From positions 1 to 37,389 of the forward strand of contig JAOXSC010000185.1 in the NCBI GenBank assembly GCA_025800215.1: a stretch of DNA of 37,389 nucleotides, written 5' to 3'. The stretch's first letter is position 1. Each line of letters opens with the position of its first letter. The notes under the pieces were generated by a model. The model searched no databases, was not told where the DNA came from, and saw nothing but the letters and a program-made list of their open reading frames with translations. A program made the position numbers and the translations under genes. Source of the stretch: Marinibacterium sp. (GTDB lineage Bacteria > Pseudomonadota > Alphaproteobacteria > Rhodobacterales > Rhodobacteraceae). Below are positions 16,076 through 23,685 of the stretch, in pieces.

Positions 16076-17425
16076 TTATTCGCGCCCGCTGCGCCATTCC
16101 TTCCAGCGCAGATAGGCATTGGCGCCCAGCGAAGCGATGGGTGCGGGCGGCAGGCGCGGCGGCTGGGGCTGCGCCAGAAAATGATCGGCGATGGGCGACG
16201 GAACACCCAGCAGATGTTCGGCGATCCCCATCCCCTGCAGCGTGCCGCGTGCCGTGCCCAGCCCGTTCTGACAGCAGGCCGTCAGCACGCCGGGTTCAAG
16301 CGGGCCGAAGGCGGCGGATCCATTGCGGCTCAGGCACAGCATCCCGCCCCAGCGGTGCTCCATCCCCACATCGCCAAGCTGCGGAAACCGTTCGGCGAAT
16401 TTGCGGTCATGCACCCGTGCGGCGTGGCGCATGAAATGGGGGTGGGGATCCAGCGTGGGGCTGAAACTGCCACAGGTGCGGATCAGGATCCGGGTGCCAT
16501 AGGACCCCGAAATCCGCCGCACCGATGTGCCCATTGGATCGGCCGGCGTCACGCCCCAGCGGCTCTGCCCGCCCAGGCGGCGGATCTGATCGTCGCTCAG
16601 AGCCGTGGTCATCGACGCATAAAGGCAGATATGCATCAGCCGGCGCTGATAGTAGCCAAAGCTTTCCAGATGCCCGTTATTGGCCAGCACGATATGCCCG
16701 GTGGCGATGCGCCCGCCCGGTGTCTGCACCTGCCAGCCTGTGCCCTGCCGCTGAAACCCGGTGGCGGGTGAGCGTTCGAACACCATCACCTGACCGGCCA
16801 GATGCTGAGACAGCGCCCGGATATAGCTCGCCGGTTGCAGCATCACCGTGCCCGGTGTGAACAGGCCGGATGTGTAATGCGCGCTGCCGGTGATCGCGCG
16901 CATCTCGGCAGCGTCCAGCAGGGTGGATGGCTCGCCCAGACGGTCCAGATGTGCGGCATAATCGCGGTTGTGCCGATCCCCTGCCGGGGTGGCGGCGGCG
17001 TTGATCTTGCCGCTGGGGTCCACGATCTCTGACGTCAGCGCGCAGTCGCGCGCCACGTCGCGCGCAAAGGCGATGGCCCGGCGATTAAGGCCAATGGTCG
17101 CGCGGTCGCTGTCCAGACCGTCGCCTGCGTAATTGTCCGATGACAGATCATGCGGCAGGTCGATCATGAACCCCGAATTGCGCCCCGCCGAACTGTCGGC
17201 AAAACGCCCCGCTTCAAGCAGCGCAACCCGTAGCGTCGGGTCCAGCTGGTGCAACCTGCGCGCCGCCGACAGCCCGGCAAACCCGCCGCCGATGATGGTG
17301 ACATCGGCGCTCAGGTCATGGTCGAGCACCGGCAGGGCCGGCTGGTCGGGCAGGATGGCGTTCCAGGCGGCTGGCCCGCAATGGCGGGGCAGGCGGGCTG
17401 CGGTGCGCTGATGCTGGCCCGTCAA
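16076..17425 (-). CDS. FAD-dependent oxidoreductase, last gene of the gntR-dapA-aldH operon
   Basis: A 449-residue flavoprotein of the DAO/PuuB-like group. The FAD fold includes TIIGGGFAGLSAARRL (about 43-58) with an acidic strand end in ALLEAGR, then SSAGRNSGFMIDLPH, and a C-terminal HRWGGMLC and GLGTARGTLQGMG segment. It probably oxidises an amine or imino acid, passing an aldehyde to the dehydrogenase encoded just before it. The start is TTG at 17425, which overlaps the TGA of the aldehyde dehydrogenase gene by two bases, a coupled arrangement; the PRHCGPAAWNAI segment that precedes the fold needs this start or one inside the upstream gene. Substrate candidates are gamma-glutamylputrescine-like amines or cyclic imino acids; sequence alone cannot choose. 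Confidence 0.8.
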   Translation of the reverse strand: MTGQHQRTAARLPRHCGPAAWNAILPDQPALPVLDHDLSADVTIIGGGFAGLSAARRLHQLDPTLRVALLEAGRFADSSAGRNSGFMIDLPHDLSSDNYAGDGLDSDRATIGLNRRAIAFARDVARDCALTSEIVDPSGKINAAATPAGDRHNRDYAAHLDRLGEPSTLLDAAEMRAITGSAHYTSGLFTPGTVMLQPASYIRALSQHLAGQVMVFERSPATGFQRQGTGWQVQTPGGRIATGHIVLANNGHLESFGYYQRRLMHICLYASMTTALSDDQIRRLGGQSRWGVTPADPMGTSVRRISGSYGTRILIRTCGSFSPTLDPHPHFMRHAARVHDRKFAERFPQLGDVGMEHRWGGMLCLSRNGSAAFGPLEPGVLTACCQNGLGTARGTLQGMGIAEHLLGVPSPIADHFLAQPQPPRLPPAPIASLGANAYLRWKEWRSGRE

Positions 17426-18918
17426 TCCACCGCCTCGTCCGCATCATCGGCCAGATCAATCCAGATGGTTTTCAGCTGGGTGTACTGGTCATGGGCGTGC
17501 AGCCCGTTGTCGCGCCCGCCAAAGCCCGACTGCCCATAGCCGCCAAAGGGGGTTGAAATGTCACCTTCGCCAAAGCTGTTGACGGTGACCGTGCCCGCCC
17601 GCAGCGCCCGCGCGCCACGGATGGCGCGTTTGGCATTGGCGGTGAAGATCGACGCGCACAGCCCGTAGTGGCTGTCATTGGCCATGGCGATGGCTTCGTC
17701 GAGACCCGACACCGTAATCACCGACAGAACCGGGCCAAAGATCTCTTCGCGGGCAAGGGCTGCGTCGTTGCCGGGCAGCTCGACCACGGTGGGGTCGACA
17801 AAGCCGTTCTCTGCCGTGCCGCCGATCACCACCTGATCGGCCTGATCCAGATAGCCGCAGACCTTGGTAAAATGCGCCGCGTTGATCAGCGCCCCGACAC
17901 GGGTGGCGGGATCCAGCGGGTTGCCGGTTTTCCACTGGCGGGTGTGATGGGCGATGCGGGCCAGCAGATCGGCCTTGATGTCCTTGTGCACGATCAGCCG
18001 CGAGATCGCGGAACAGTTTTCGCCCATGTTCCAGAACGCGCCATTGACCAGATGGGCGGCCACGCGATCCAGATTTTCGGCGTCCTCCATCACGATGGCG
18101 GCGTTCTTGCCGCCCATTTCCAGCACCACCTCTTTGGCGTTGCTTTCGGCCGAATAGCTCAGGAACCGCTTGCCCGTTGTCGTCGAACCGGTGAAGGACA
18201 CCATGTCCACATCCATGTGCCGCCCGATCGGTTCACCCACATCCGCGCCATGGCCGGGCACCACGTTCAGCACCCCGCGCGGCAGACCGGCTTCGCTGGC
18301 CAGTTCGGCCAGCCGCAGCGCAGTCAGCGATGTGTCTTCGGCGGGTTTGATAACCACCGAACAGCCCGCCGCCAGCGCAGGCCCCAGTTTCCAGGCCAGC
18401 ATCAGCAGTGGAAAGTTCCACGGCAGAACCAGCCCCACCACGCCGATCGGTTCGCGCAGCACCATGGCGATGTGATTGTCGGATGCGGGGGCGACCTGAT
18501 CATAGATCTTGTCGATGGCTTCGGCATGCCATTTCAGGCAGTGGATGGTTTCGGGCACATCCACGGTTTCGCAATCCTGAATGGTCTTGCCACTGTCGAG
18601 GCTCTCCATCACCGCCAGTTCGCGCGCGTTGCGGGTGATCAGCTTGCACAGCCGGATCAGCACGTCCTTGCGTTCGGAGGGGTGACGCTTGGACCAGCGC
18701 CCGTCGTCAAAGGCCTCGCGCGCTTTTTCGACGGCCAGATCCACATCTTCGGGGCCGCAGGCGGCGATATGGGTCAGGATGTCGCCGGTGGCCGGGTTGA
18801 GGCTGGCAAAGGTCTTGCCCGACAGCGCAGGCCGCGACATGCCGTCGATATAGGCACCGGTCGGCAGGTCGAGCCCGGCCGCGATTGAGGTATATTCGTC
18901 CTGAGTGAGCAATGTCAT
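17422..18918 (-). CDS. NAD(P)+-dependent aldehyde dehydrogenase
   Basis: A 498-residue member of the aldehyde dehydrogenase superfamily. It shows LPWNFP (about 166-171), the cofactor-binding FTGSTTTGK, general base E267 in LEMGGKN, and nucleophile C302 in GENCSA, so the catalytic set is complete. It resembles enzymes that oxidise gamma-(glutamylamino)butyraldehyde, aminobutyraldehyde or other omega-semialdehydes to acids. It lies 3 bases behind the DapA-like gene and overlaps the FAD oxidoreductase, so the product of one of these enzymes is probably its substrate. In hydroxyproline breakdown the same pairing with a DapA-like deaminase gives alpha-ketoglutarate semialdehyde; whether that holds here is inference. 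Confidence 0.92.
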   Translation of the reverse strand: MTLLTQDEYTSIAAGLDLPTGAYIDGMSRPALSGKTFASLNPATGDILTHIAACGPEDVDLAVEKAREAFDDGRWSKRHPSERKDVLIRLCKLITRNARELAVMESLDSGKTIQDCETVDVPETIHCLKWHAEAIDKIYDQVAPASDNHIAMVLREPIGVVGLVLPWNFPLLMLAWKLGPALAAGCSVVIKPAEDTSLTALRLAELASEAGLPRGVLNVVPGHGADVGEPIGRHMDVDMVSFTGSTTTGKRFLSYSAESNAKEVVLEMGGKNAAIVMEDAENLDRVAAHLVNGAFWNMGENCSAISRLIVHKDIKADLLARIAHHTRQWKTGNPLDPATRVGALINAAHFTKVCGYLDQADQVVIGGTAENGFVDPTVVELPGNDAALAREEIFGPVLSVITVSGLDEAIAMANDSHYGLCASIFTANAKRAIRGARALRAGTVTVNSFGEGDISTPFGGYGQSGFGGRDNGLHAHDQYTQLKTIWIDLADDADEAVD

Positions 18919-18921
18919 GGG

Positions 18922-19839
18922 TCAGCCCTCGGCCATGATGTCGGCGATCTTGCGTTTGAGAACGCGCGTCACCTGATCGAGCGCGCGTCTGTCATCCTTG
19001 TTGAGATCCTTGAGCGGCGCGCGGATGCCGCCGGTGTCGAACCCGTTCATCGCAACGCCATGTTTGATGGTCTGGATGAACTTGCCGCCCTGTTCGAGCA
19101 CCCGCATCAGCGGCATCATGGCCGCCATGATGCGGCGCCCCTTGGCGAAGTCCCCGTCGATGATGCAGGCCTGATAGAGCGCCACATGTTCGGCAGGCAG
19201 GAAGTTCGACCCGCCACAGACCCAGAAGGGCGCGCCCCAGGCAAAGAATTCCAGCGCCTGATCATCCATGCCGCAGCCCAGCTGGATATGCGGATAGTCG
19301 CGCGCCAGCAGATGCACGCGGTTGATGTCGCCCGAGCTTTCCTTGATCGCGCAGAAATTGCGGCTGCGGCCCACACGGTCCAGAAATTCCTCGCCCATCA
19401 TGGTGCCGGTGCGGTGGGGGTAGTTGTACAGCATCACCGGCAGATCCGCCGCCTTGTCGATGGCCAGCGCGTTCAGCGCGTTTTCGCGGTCTGTCGGCAC
19501 GGCATAGGGCGGGCTGGCCAGCAGGATGGCCTGCGCGCCCATCGTGGCTGCGGCTTCGGCCAGGGCGATGCTGTCGGCGGTCAGCATCGCGCCTGTCCCC
19601 ACCACCAGCGGCACACGGCCCTGCAGGTGATCATGGGCAAAGCGCGCCAGGCGAATGCGTTCGTCCACGGTCTGGGCATAGTTTTCGCCCGTGGACCCGC
19701 CGGATATGATGCCATGCACGCCATGATCGACCAGGTGGTCGATGATGGCGCCCAGGGCGTCCCAATGGATGTCCCCATCGGCGGTATAGGGCGTCACGAC
19801 GGGGGTATAGATCCCATCGAACCGGAAAATCGGTGCCAT
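18922..19839 (-). CDS. DapA-family (dihydrodipicolinate synthase/N-acetylneuraminate lyase) class I aldolase or deaminase
   Basis: A 305-residue TIM-barrel enzyme of the DapA superfamily. GGSTGE (47-52) binds the substrate carboxylate, Y138 in YNYPHRTG is the proton relay, R143 is kept as in DapA, and K166 in CAIKESSGD is the Schiff-base lysine. The family covers DHDPS, sugar-acid dehydratases, aldolases and the pyrroline-4-hydroxy-2-carboxylate deaminase of hydroxyproline breakdown. It sits in an operon with a GntR regulator, an aldehyde dehydrogenase and a flavoprotein rather than with lysine genes, so a catabolic role is more likely than lysine synthesis. The ATG at 19839 lies 18 bases past the gntR stop. 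Confidence 0.88.
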   Translation of the reverse strand: MAPIFRFDGIYTPVVTPYTADGDIHWDALGAIIDHLVDHGVHGIISGGSTGENYAQTVDERIRLARFAHDHLQGRVPLVVGTGAMLTADSIALAEAAATMGAQAILLASPPYAVPTDRENALNALAIDKAADLPVMLYNYPHRTGTMMGEEFLDRVGRSRNFCAIKESSGDINRVHLLARDYPHIQLGCGMDDQALEFFAWGAPFWVCGGSNFLPAEHVALYQACIIDGDFAKGRRIMAAMMPLMRVLEQGGKFIQTIKHGVAMNGFDTGGIRAPLKDLNKDDRRALDQVTRVLKRKIADIMAEG

Positions 19840-19857
19840 TCAGATCCTCATTCTGGG

Positions 19858-20568
19858 TTAAGCGGGGGTCTTGCGTGACAGGGTGCCAAGCGGCAGGTCC
19901 AGCCCGGCGGGCATGACAAAGCGTTCGATCTGGTCGCGCGACAGCGTCCAGTGATCGACCGCCAGCTGCCCGGCGGCGGCTTCGTCGCGGTCTTCGATGG
20001 CGGCGATGATGGCGTCATGCTGCTGGCTGGCGGTGGACAGGTTGCGCGCCTGGGCGTCGTCCTGAGGCCGGTAGAAGGTCATGCCGATGCGGGCATGGTC
20101 GATCAGCAGGCGGCGAAAGCTGGGCAGTAGATAGATATTGCCCGCCATCTCTCCGGTGATTTCGTGAAAGTGGTTGTTGGCCAGCGCCCGGTCGGCGCCG
20201 GTGCCGGTGCGCAGGGCGGTGCGGAACACCTCTTGTGCGGCTTTCAGGTCTGCGATCTGGGCGGGGGTAGCGGATGTGGCGGCCAGCCGCATCACCGCGC
20301 CATAGACCATGGGTGCGGCCAGAAAGAAATCGCGCAGCGTGACGTGGGTCATCTCGCTGACCCGCGCGCCGCGATGCTGGCGCAGATCCACATAGCCCTG
20401 ACCCGCAAGCTGGCGCAGCACCTCGCGCAGGGGGGTGCGCGAGAGGTGGAATTCATCCGACAGGGTGGTCTCGTCCAGATCCTGACCGGGCCGCAGCTTT
20501 AGCGTCAGGATCGCAGTCTTGAGATGCGCATAAAGCGCGGCCTTCTTGTCTGTGCCCTGCTCTGTCAT
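19858..20568 (-). CDS. GntR-family regulator, FCD subfamily
   Basis: A 236-residue regulator. The winged helix (about 8-75) has PGQDLDETTLSDEFHLSRTPLREVLRQL, the typical GntR recognition helix, and the wing YVDLRQHRGARV. The C-terminal FCD ligand domain (about 85-215) shows NHFHEITGEMAGN, with metal-binding-type Asp/His positions. It heads the dapA-like - aldehyde dehydrogenase - flavoprotein operon and probably represses it until the substrate or an intermediate binds. The ATG at 20568 follows AGGGG by 6 bases. Inverted repeats 45-80 bases upstream, before the divergent GlxA-type gene, are candidate operators. Confidence 0.9.
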   Translation of the reverse strand: MTEQGTDKKAALYAHLKTAILTLKLRPGQDLDETTLSDEFHLSRTPLREVLRQLAGQGYVDLRQHRGARVSEMTHVTLRDFFLAAPMVYGAVMRLAATSATPAQIADLKAAQEVFRTALRTGTGADRALANNHFHEITGEMAGNIYLLPSFRRLLIDHARIGMTFYRPQDDAQARNLSTASQQHDAIIAAIEDRDEAAAGQLAVDHWTLSRDQIERFVMPAGLDLPLGTLSRKTPA

Positions 20569-20612
20569 CGCGGCCCCTGTTGGTGCTTGTGCGACTCGGG
20601 TTCTACGCTATG

Positions 20613-20651
20613 TATACACCTTGTGTACAGAGAAAATGCATGCAGTATGCA
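20613..20651. promoter_or_regulatory. Two dyads in the divergent gntR / glxA-type promoter
   Basis: TATACAC (20613-20619) and GTGTACA (20623-20629) form an inverted repeat with a 3-base spacer and one mismatch, similar in style to TGTATACA-type GntR operators. TGCAT (20637-20641) and ATGCA (20647-20651) form a second, perfect 5-base dyad, closer to the AraC-type gene. Each could serve one of the two divergent regulators. Confidence 0.45.
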
Positions 20652-20689
20652 GATCGGGCCGTGCTAGGCTTGCCGCAAACGGGGGTGCC

Positions 20690-21634
20690 ATGACGCAGCA
20701 TTACGCTTTCATCCTGGTCGAAGAATTTTCGCATCTGGCGTTTTCCTGCGCGGTCGAACCCCTGCGCATCGCCAATCTGGTCAGTGATGAGGCGCTGTAT
20801 GACTGGTCCTTCGGGTCCGAGGATGGCCACCGCGCCACCTGTTCCAACGGGTCGGTCACGCTGGTGCATTACGGGCTGGGGGATCTGCCCAGATGTGACC
20901 AGCTTTTTGTGCTGTCGGGCATCCATATGCGCGACCATGTCAGCCGTCCGCTGCTGGCCGCGCTGCGCCGGGCGCGGGTCACGGGTGTGCCGATCGGGGC
21001 CTTGTGTTCCGGCGCATGGGTGCTCGCCGAAGCGGGGTTCCTCGATGGCATGCAGGCGGCGATCCACTGGGAATACCATGACGGCTTCATGGAGGCGTTT
21101 CCCCACGTGAACCTGGTGCGCAATGTCTTTGTGGCCGACGAACGGCACATGACCGCATCGGGCGGCACCGCGACGGCGGATCTGATGCTGCATCTGATCG
21201 AACGCGACCACGGGGCGGATCTGTCCATCGCGGTGGCCGATCAGATGGTCTATAACGCCGTGCGCAATGCCACCGCCGAACAGCGCGTGTCGCTGCAGTC
21301 GCGCAACGGCATGCGCAACCCGCATCTGGCCATCGCGATCCGGGCCATGCAGGATCGCATCGAGGCGCCGATTTCACCGTCCGAGATTTCTCAGATGGTC
21401 GGTATTTCCACCCGCCAGCTGGAACGGCTGTTCGGAAAATACCTCAATACATCGCCCAGCAAATATTTCATGGAACTGCGGCTCGAGCGGGCGCGTAATC
21501 TGCTGCTGCAGACGGAATCGTCGGTGATGGACGTGTCTCTGGCCTGCGGGTTCGAAAGCAGCGGGCATTTTTCGCGCGTCTACAAGGCGGCCTTTGGCAT
21601 CGCCCCCACCCAACAGCGTGCGCGGCCCGGCTGA
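20690..21634 (+). CDS. GlxA-type transcriptional regulator (DJ-1/PfpI domain plus AraC HTH)
   Basis: A 314-residue regulator. The N-terminal DJ-1/PfpI-like domain (about 4-170) has the nucleophile-elbow-like segment GALCSGAWVLAEAGFLDG, and the C-terminal AraC domain (about 215-312) shows two helix-turn-helix units with ISPSEISQMVGISTRQLERLF and DVSLACGFESSGHFSRVYKAAFG. Related proteins control breakdown of quaternary amines and amino acids (for example GbdR, CdhR). The start at 20690 has GGGGG close upstream; the longer frame to 20546 crosses the divergent promoter dyads. It lies 37 bases before the EctC-like gene on the same strand, so the two are probably co-transcribed. Confidence 0.9.
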   Translation: MTQHYAFILVEEFSHLAFSCAVEPLRIANLVSDEALYDWSFGSEDGHRATCSNGSVTLVHYGLGDLPRCDQLFVLSGIHMRDHVSRPLLAALRRARVTGVPIGALCSGAWVLAEAGFLDGMQAAIHWEYHDGFMEAFPHVNLVRNVFVADERHMTASGGTATADLMLHLIERDHGADLSIAVADQMVYNAVRNATAEQRVSLQSRNGMRNPHLAIAIRAMQDRIEAPISPSEISQMVGISTRQLERLFGKYLNTSPSKYFMELRLERARNLLLQTESSVMDVSLACGFESSGHFSRVYKAAFGIAPTQQRARPG

Positions 21635-21671
21635 GGTTTCAATCCCCAAACAACGAAGCAAGGAGACTGAC

Positions 21672-22049
21672 ATGATCGTGCGCGAATTGCGTGATGTGAT
21701 CGGATCGTGGCGCCATGCCACCGGCGATGGCTGGGAAAGCCGGCGCATGGTGCTGGCCGATGACCGGATGGGATGTTCGCTGCATGACACGATGGTCCGT
21801 GAAGGGACCGAACTGCATCTGGAATACAAAAACCACCTCGAAGCGAATTACTGCATCGCGGGCGAAGGCGAAGTTGTCGATGTCGCCACCGGCCAGACCT
21901 GGCCGGTGCGGCCCGGCACGCTTTATGCGCTTGACCGAAACGACAGGCATATCCTGCGCGCGATCAAGGGGGATCTGCGTCTGATCTGCACCTTTTCACC
22001 GGCCCTTTCGGGGCAGGAAACCCATGATGCGGATGGCAGCTATGGCTAG
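21672..22049 (+). CDS. ectC: Ectoine-synthase homologue (EctC-like cupin) without ectA/ectB
   Basis: A 125-residue cupin clearly related along its length to ectoine synthase, which closes N-gamma-acetyl-diaminobutyrate to the cyclic amidine ectoine. It keeps the iron ligands E57, Y85 and H93, along with W21, R25, T40, Y52, D91 and the ending HDADGSYG. The ATG at 21672 follows AGGAG by 6 bases. No ectA, ectB, ectD or ectoine aspartokinase is in the window: the neighbours are a GlxA-type regulator and, divergently, an amine or imino-acid catabolic operon. An orphan EctC may close or open a related cyclic compound rather than make ectoine. Its stop codon overlaps that of liuC in CTAG. Confidence 0.85.
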   Translation: MIVRELRDVIGSWRHATGDGWESRRMVLADDRMGCSLHDTMVREGTELHLEYKNHLEANYCIAGEGEVVDVATGQTWPVRPGTLYALDRNDRHILRAIKGDLRLICTFSPALSGQETHDADGSYG

Positions 22050-22831
22050 GCCCAGGGCGGGGCTGTGCGGCTGAGAAAGGCGTCGATCCCGGCGGCGGCC
22101 TCGTCGGTTTCCCAGGTGTCGGCCAGGCGCCGGATCGTGTCGTCGATCACTGCATCGTCAATGCGCGGCCCCATGGCGCGCGCCAGCGATTTGGCCGCCG
22201 CAACCGCGCCCGGCGCCACCGACAGATAGGGTGTCACCTCGTCCAGGATGGCGGCATCAAGCGCGGGGGCGGCCACGCTGCGGGCCACGACGCCCAGGGT
22301 TGCAGCTTCGTCGGCACCAAAGATGCGGGCGGACATGAACACGCGCCGCGCCATGCCTTCGCCCAGACGGGCCAGCACATAGGGCCCGATGGTGGCAGGG
22401 ATCAGGCCCAGACGGGTTTCGGTCAGGCCGAATTTGGTTCCGGCTTCGGCAATGGCGATGTCGCAGACACAGGCCATGCCCACACCGCCCCCAAAGGCCC
22501 CGCCATGGATGCGCCCGATCAGCGGCGATGGCAGTTCGTTCAGCGCCTGCAGCATTTCGGCCAGTTTGCGCGCTTCGGCCATGCGGGTGGGGCGGTCGGC
22601 TTCGATCTGGGCTTTCATCCAGCCCAGATCGCCGCCCGCGCAGAACACATCGCCGGCCCCCCGCAGCACGACCGCGCGGGTGTCGGGGGCGGCGCCGATC
22701 CCGTGCGCCATATCCGTCAGTTCCGCGATCATGCGGGCCGAGAGGGCGTTTTTCTTGTCCGGGCGGTTGAGCGTAACCGTCAGAACGCCGCGCGTGTCGC
22801 GCTCGGCCAATATGGTGTCATAGGATGTCAT
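22046..22831 (-). CDS. liuC: Enoyl-CoA hydratase family, probable methylglutaconyl-CoA hydratase
   Basis: A 261-residue crotonase-fold enzyme with the oxyanion-hole segments GAGDVFCAGGDLGWMK and GGAFGGGVGMAC, and the catalytic Glu region LTETRLGLIPATIG. As last gene of the liu cluster it most likely hydrates 3-methylglutaconyl-CoA to HMG-CoA in leucine breakdown. The start at 22831 overlaps the stop of the HMG-CoA lyase gene (ATGA), so translation is coupled. A generic enoyl-CoA hydratase role cannot be ruled out from motifs, but the context is strong. Confidence 0.88.
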   Translation of the reverse strand: MTSYDTILAERDTRGVLTVTLNRPDKKNALSARMIAELTDMAHGIGAAPDTRAVVLRGAGDVFCAGGDLGWMKAQIEADRPTRMAEARKLAEMLQALNELPSPLIGRIHGGAFGGGVGMACVCDIAIAEAGTKFGLTETRLGLIPATIGPYVLARLGEGMARRVFMSARIFGADEAATLGVVARSVAAPALDAAILDEVTPYLSVAPGAVAAAKSLARAMGPRIDDAVIDDTIRRLADTWETDEAAAGIDAFLSRTAPPWA

Positions 22832-23685
22832 GTGTCTGTCCTGAGCGATCGGGCAAAGGGGATAAGGTCGGCCAGCGCCTGCCGGTTGATGCCGCTGTCG
22901 AAGCCCAGCGTTTCCAGCAGGGCGGCGACCTCTTCTGTGGCGACATTGCCCTTGGCGCCGGGCGCATAGGGGCAGCCGCCCAGACCCGCGATCGAGGCAT
23001 CAAAGACCCGCAACCCGCGATCCAGACAGACCCCGATATTGTCAAGCGCGCGGCCCCGTGTGTCGTGGAAATGCCCCGCCAGCCGGTCGGCGGGCACACG
23101 GGCCAGCACCGCATCCAGCATCGCCGCCGTGCTGTCGGGCGTGCCCGCACCGATCGTGTCGCCCAGCGAGATTTCATAGCAGCCCATGGCCAGAAGCCGT
23201 TCGGACACATCCGCCACCGCATCCGGCGCGACCGCGCCGTCATAGGGGCAGTGCACCACGCAGCTGACATAGCCGCGCACGGGGATGCCTGCGGACCGGG
23301 CCGCAGCCAGGACCGGCTCAAAGCGCGTCAGGCTTTCGGCGATCGAGCAGTTGATGTTGTGCTGGCTGAACCCTTCGGATGCGGACCCGAAGATCGCGAC
23401 CTCGTCCGCGCGCGCGGCCAGCGCCCCTTCGAAGCCGCGCAGATTGGGGGTCAGCGCAGCATAGCGGATGCCTGGATGGCGGTGGATCCCTGCCATCACC
23501 TGCGCCGCATCGCCCATCTGAGGCACCCATTTGGGCGATACGAAGCTGGCCGCTTCGATCCGTGAAAAGCCGCAGGCCGACAGCCCGTCGATCAGTGCGA
23601 TCTTGTCGGCGGTGGCCACCGGTGTCTGTTCGTTCTGCAGCCCGTCACGCGGGCCCATTTCGACGATGGTGACGGGCTCAGTCAT
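22828..23685 (-). CDS. liuE: Hydroxymethylglutaryl-CoA lyase
   Basis: A 285-residue TIM-barrel enzyme that splits HMG-CoA to acetoacetate and acetyl-CoA, the last step of leucine catabolism. The N-terminal GPRDGLQNE motif and the signature SIAGLGGCPYAPGAKGN with the active-site Cys are both clear; HFHDTRG supplies metal-binding His. The start at 23685 has GGAGG 7 bases upstream, inside the end of the carboxylase gene, with which it overlaps by 8 bases. The symbol mvaB is also used for this enzyme. Confidence 0.94.
   Translation of the reverse strand: MTEPVTIVEMGPRDGLQNEQTPVATADKIALIDGLSACGFSRIEAASFVSPKWVPQMGDAAQVMAGIHRHPGIRYAALTPNLRGFEGALAARADEVAIFGSASEGFSQHNINCSIAESLTRFEPVLAAARSAGIPVRGYVSCVVHCPYDGAVAPDAVADVSERLLAMGCYEISLGDTIGAGTPDSTAAMLDAVLARVPADRLAGHFHDTRGRALDNIGVCLDRGLRVFDASIAGLGGCPYAPGAKGNVATEEVAALLETLGFDSGINRQALADLIPFARSLRTDT

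Noticed and set aside
18922..19839. Lysine-biosynthesis dapA
   Set aside because: The active-site residues fit the superfamily, but the operon partners (GntR, aldehyde dehydrogenase, flavoprotein) indicate catabolism, so the symbol dapA is not assigned.
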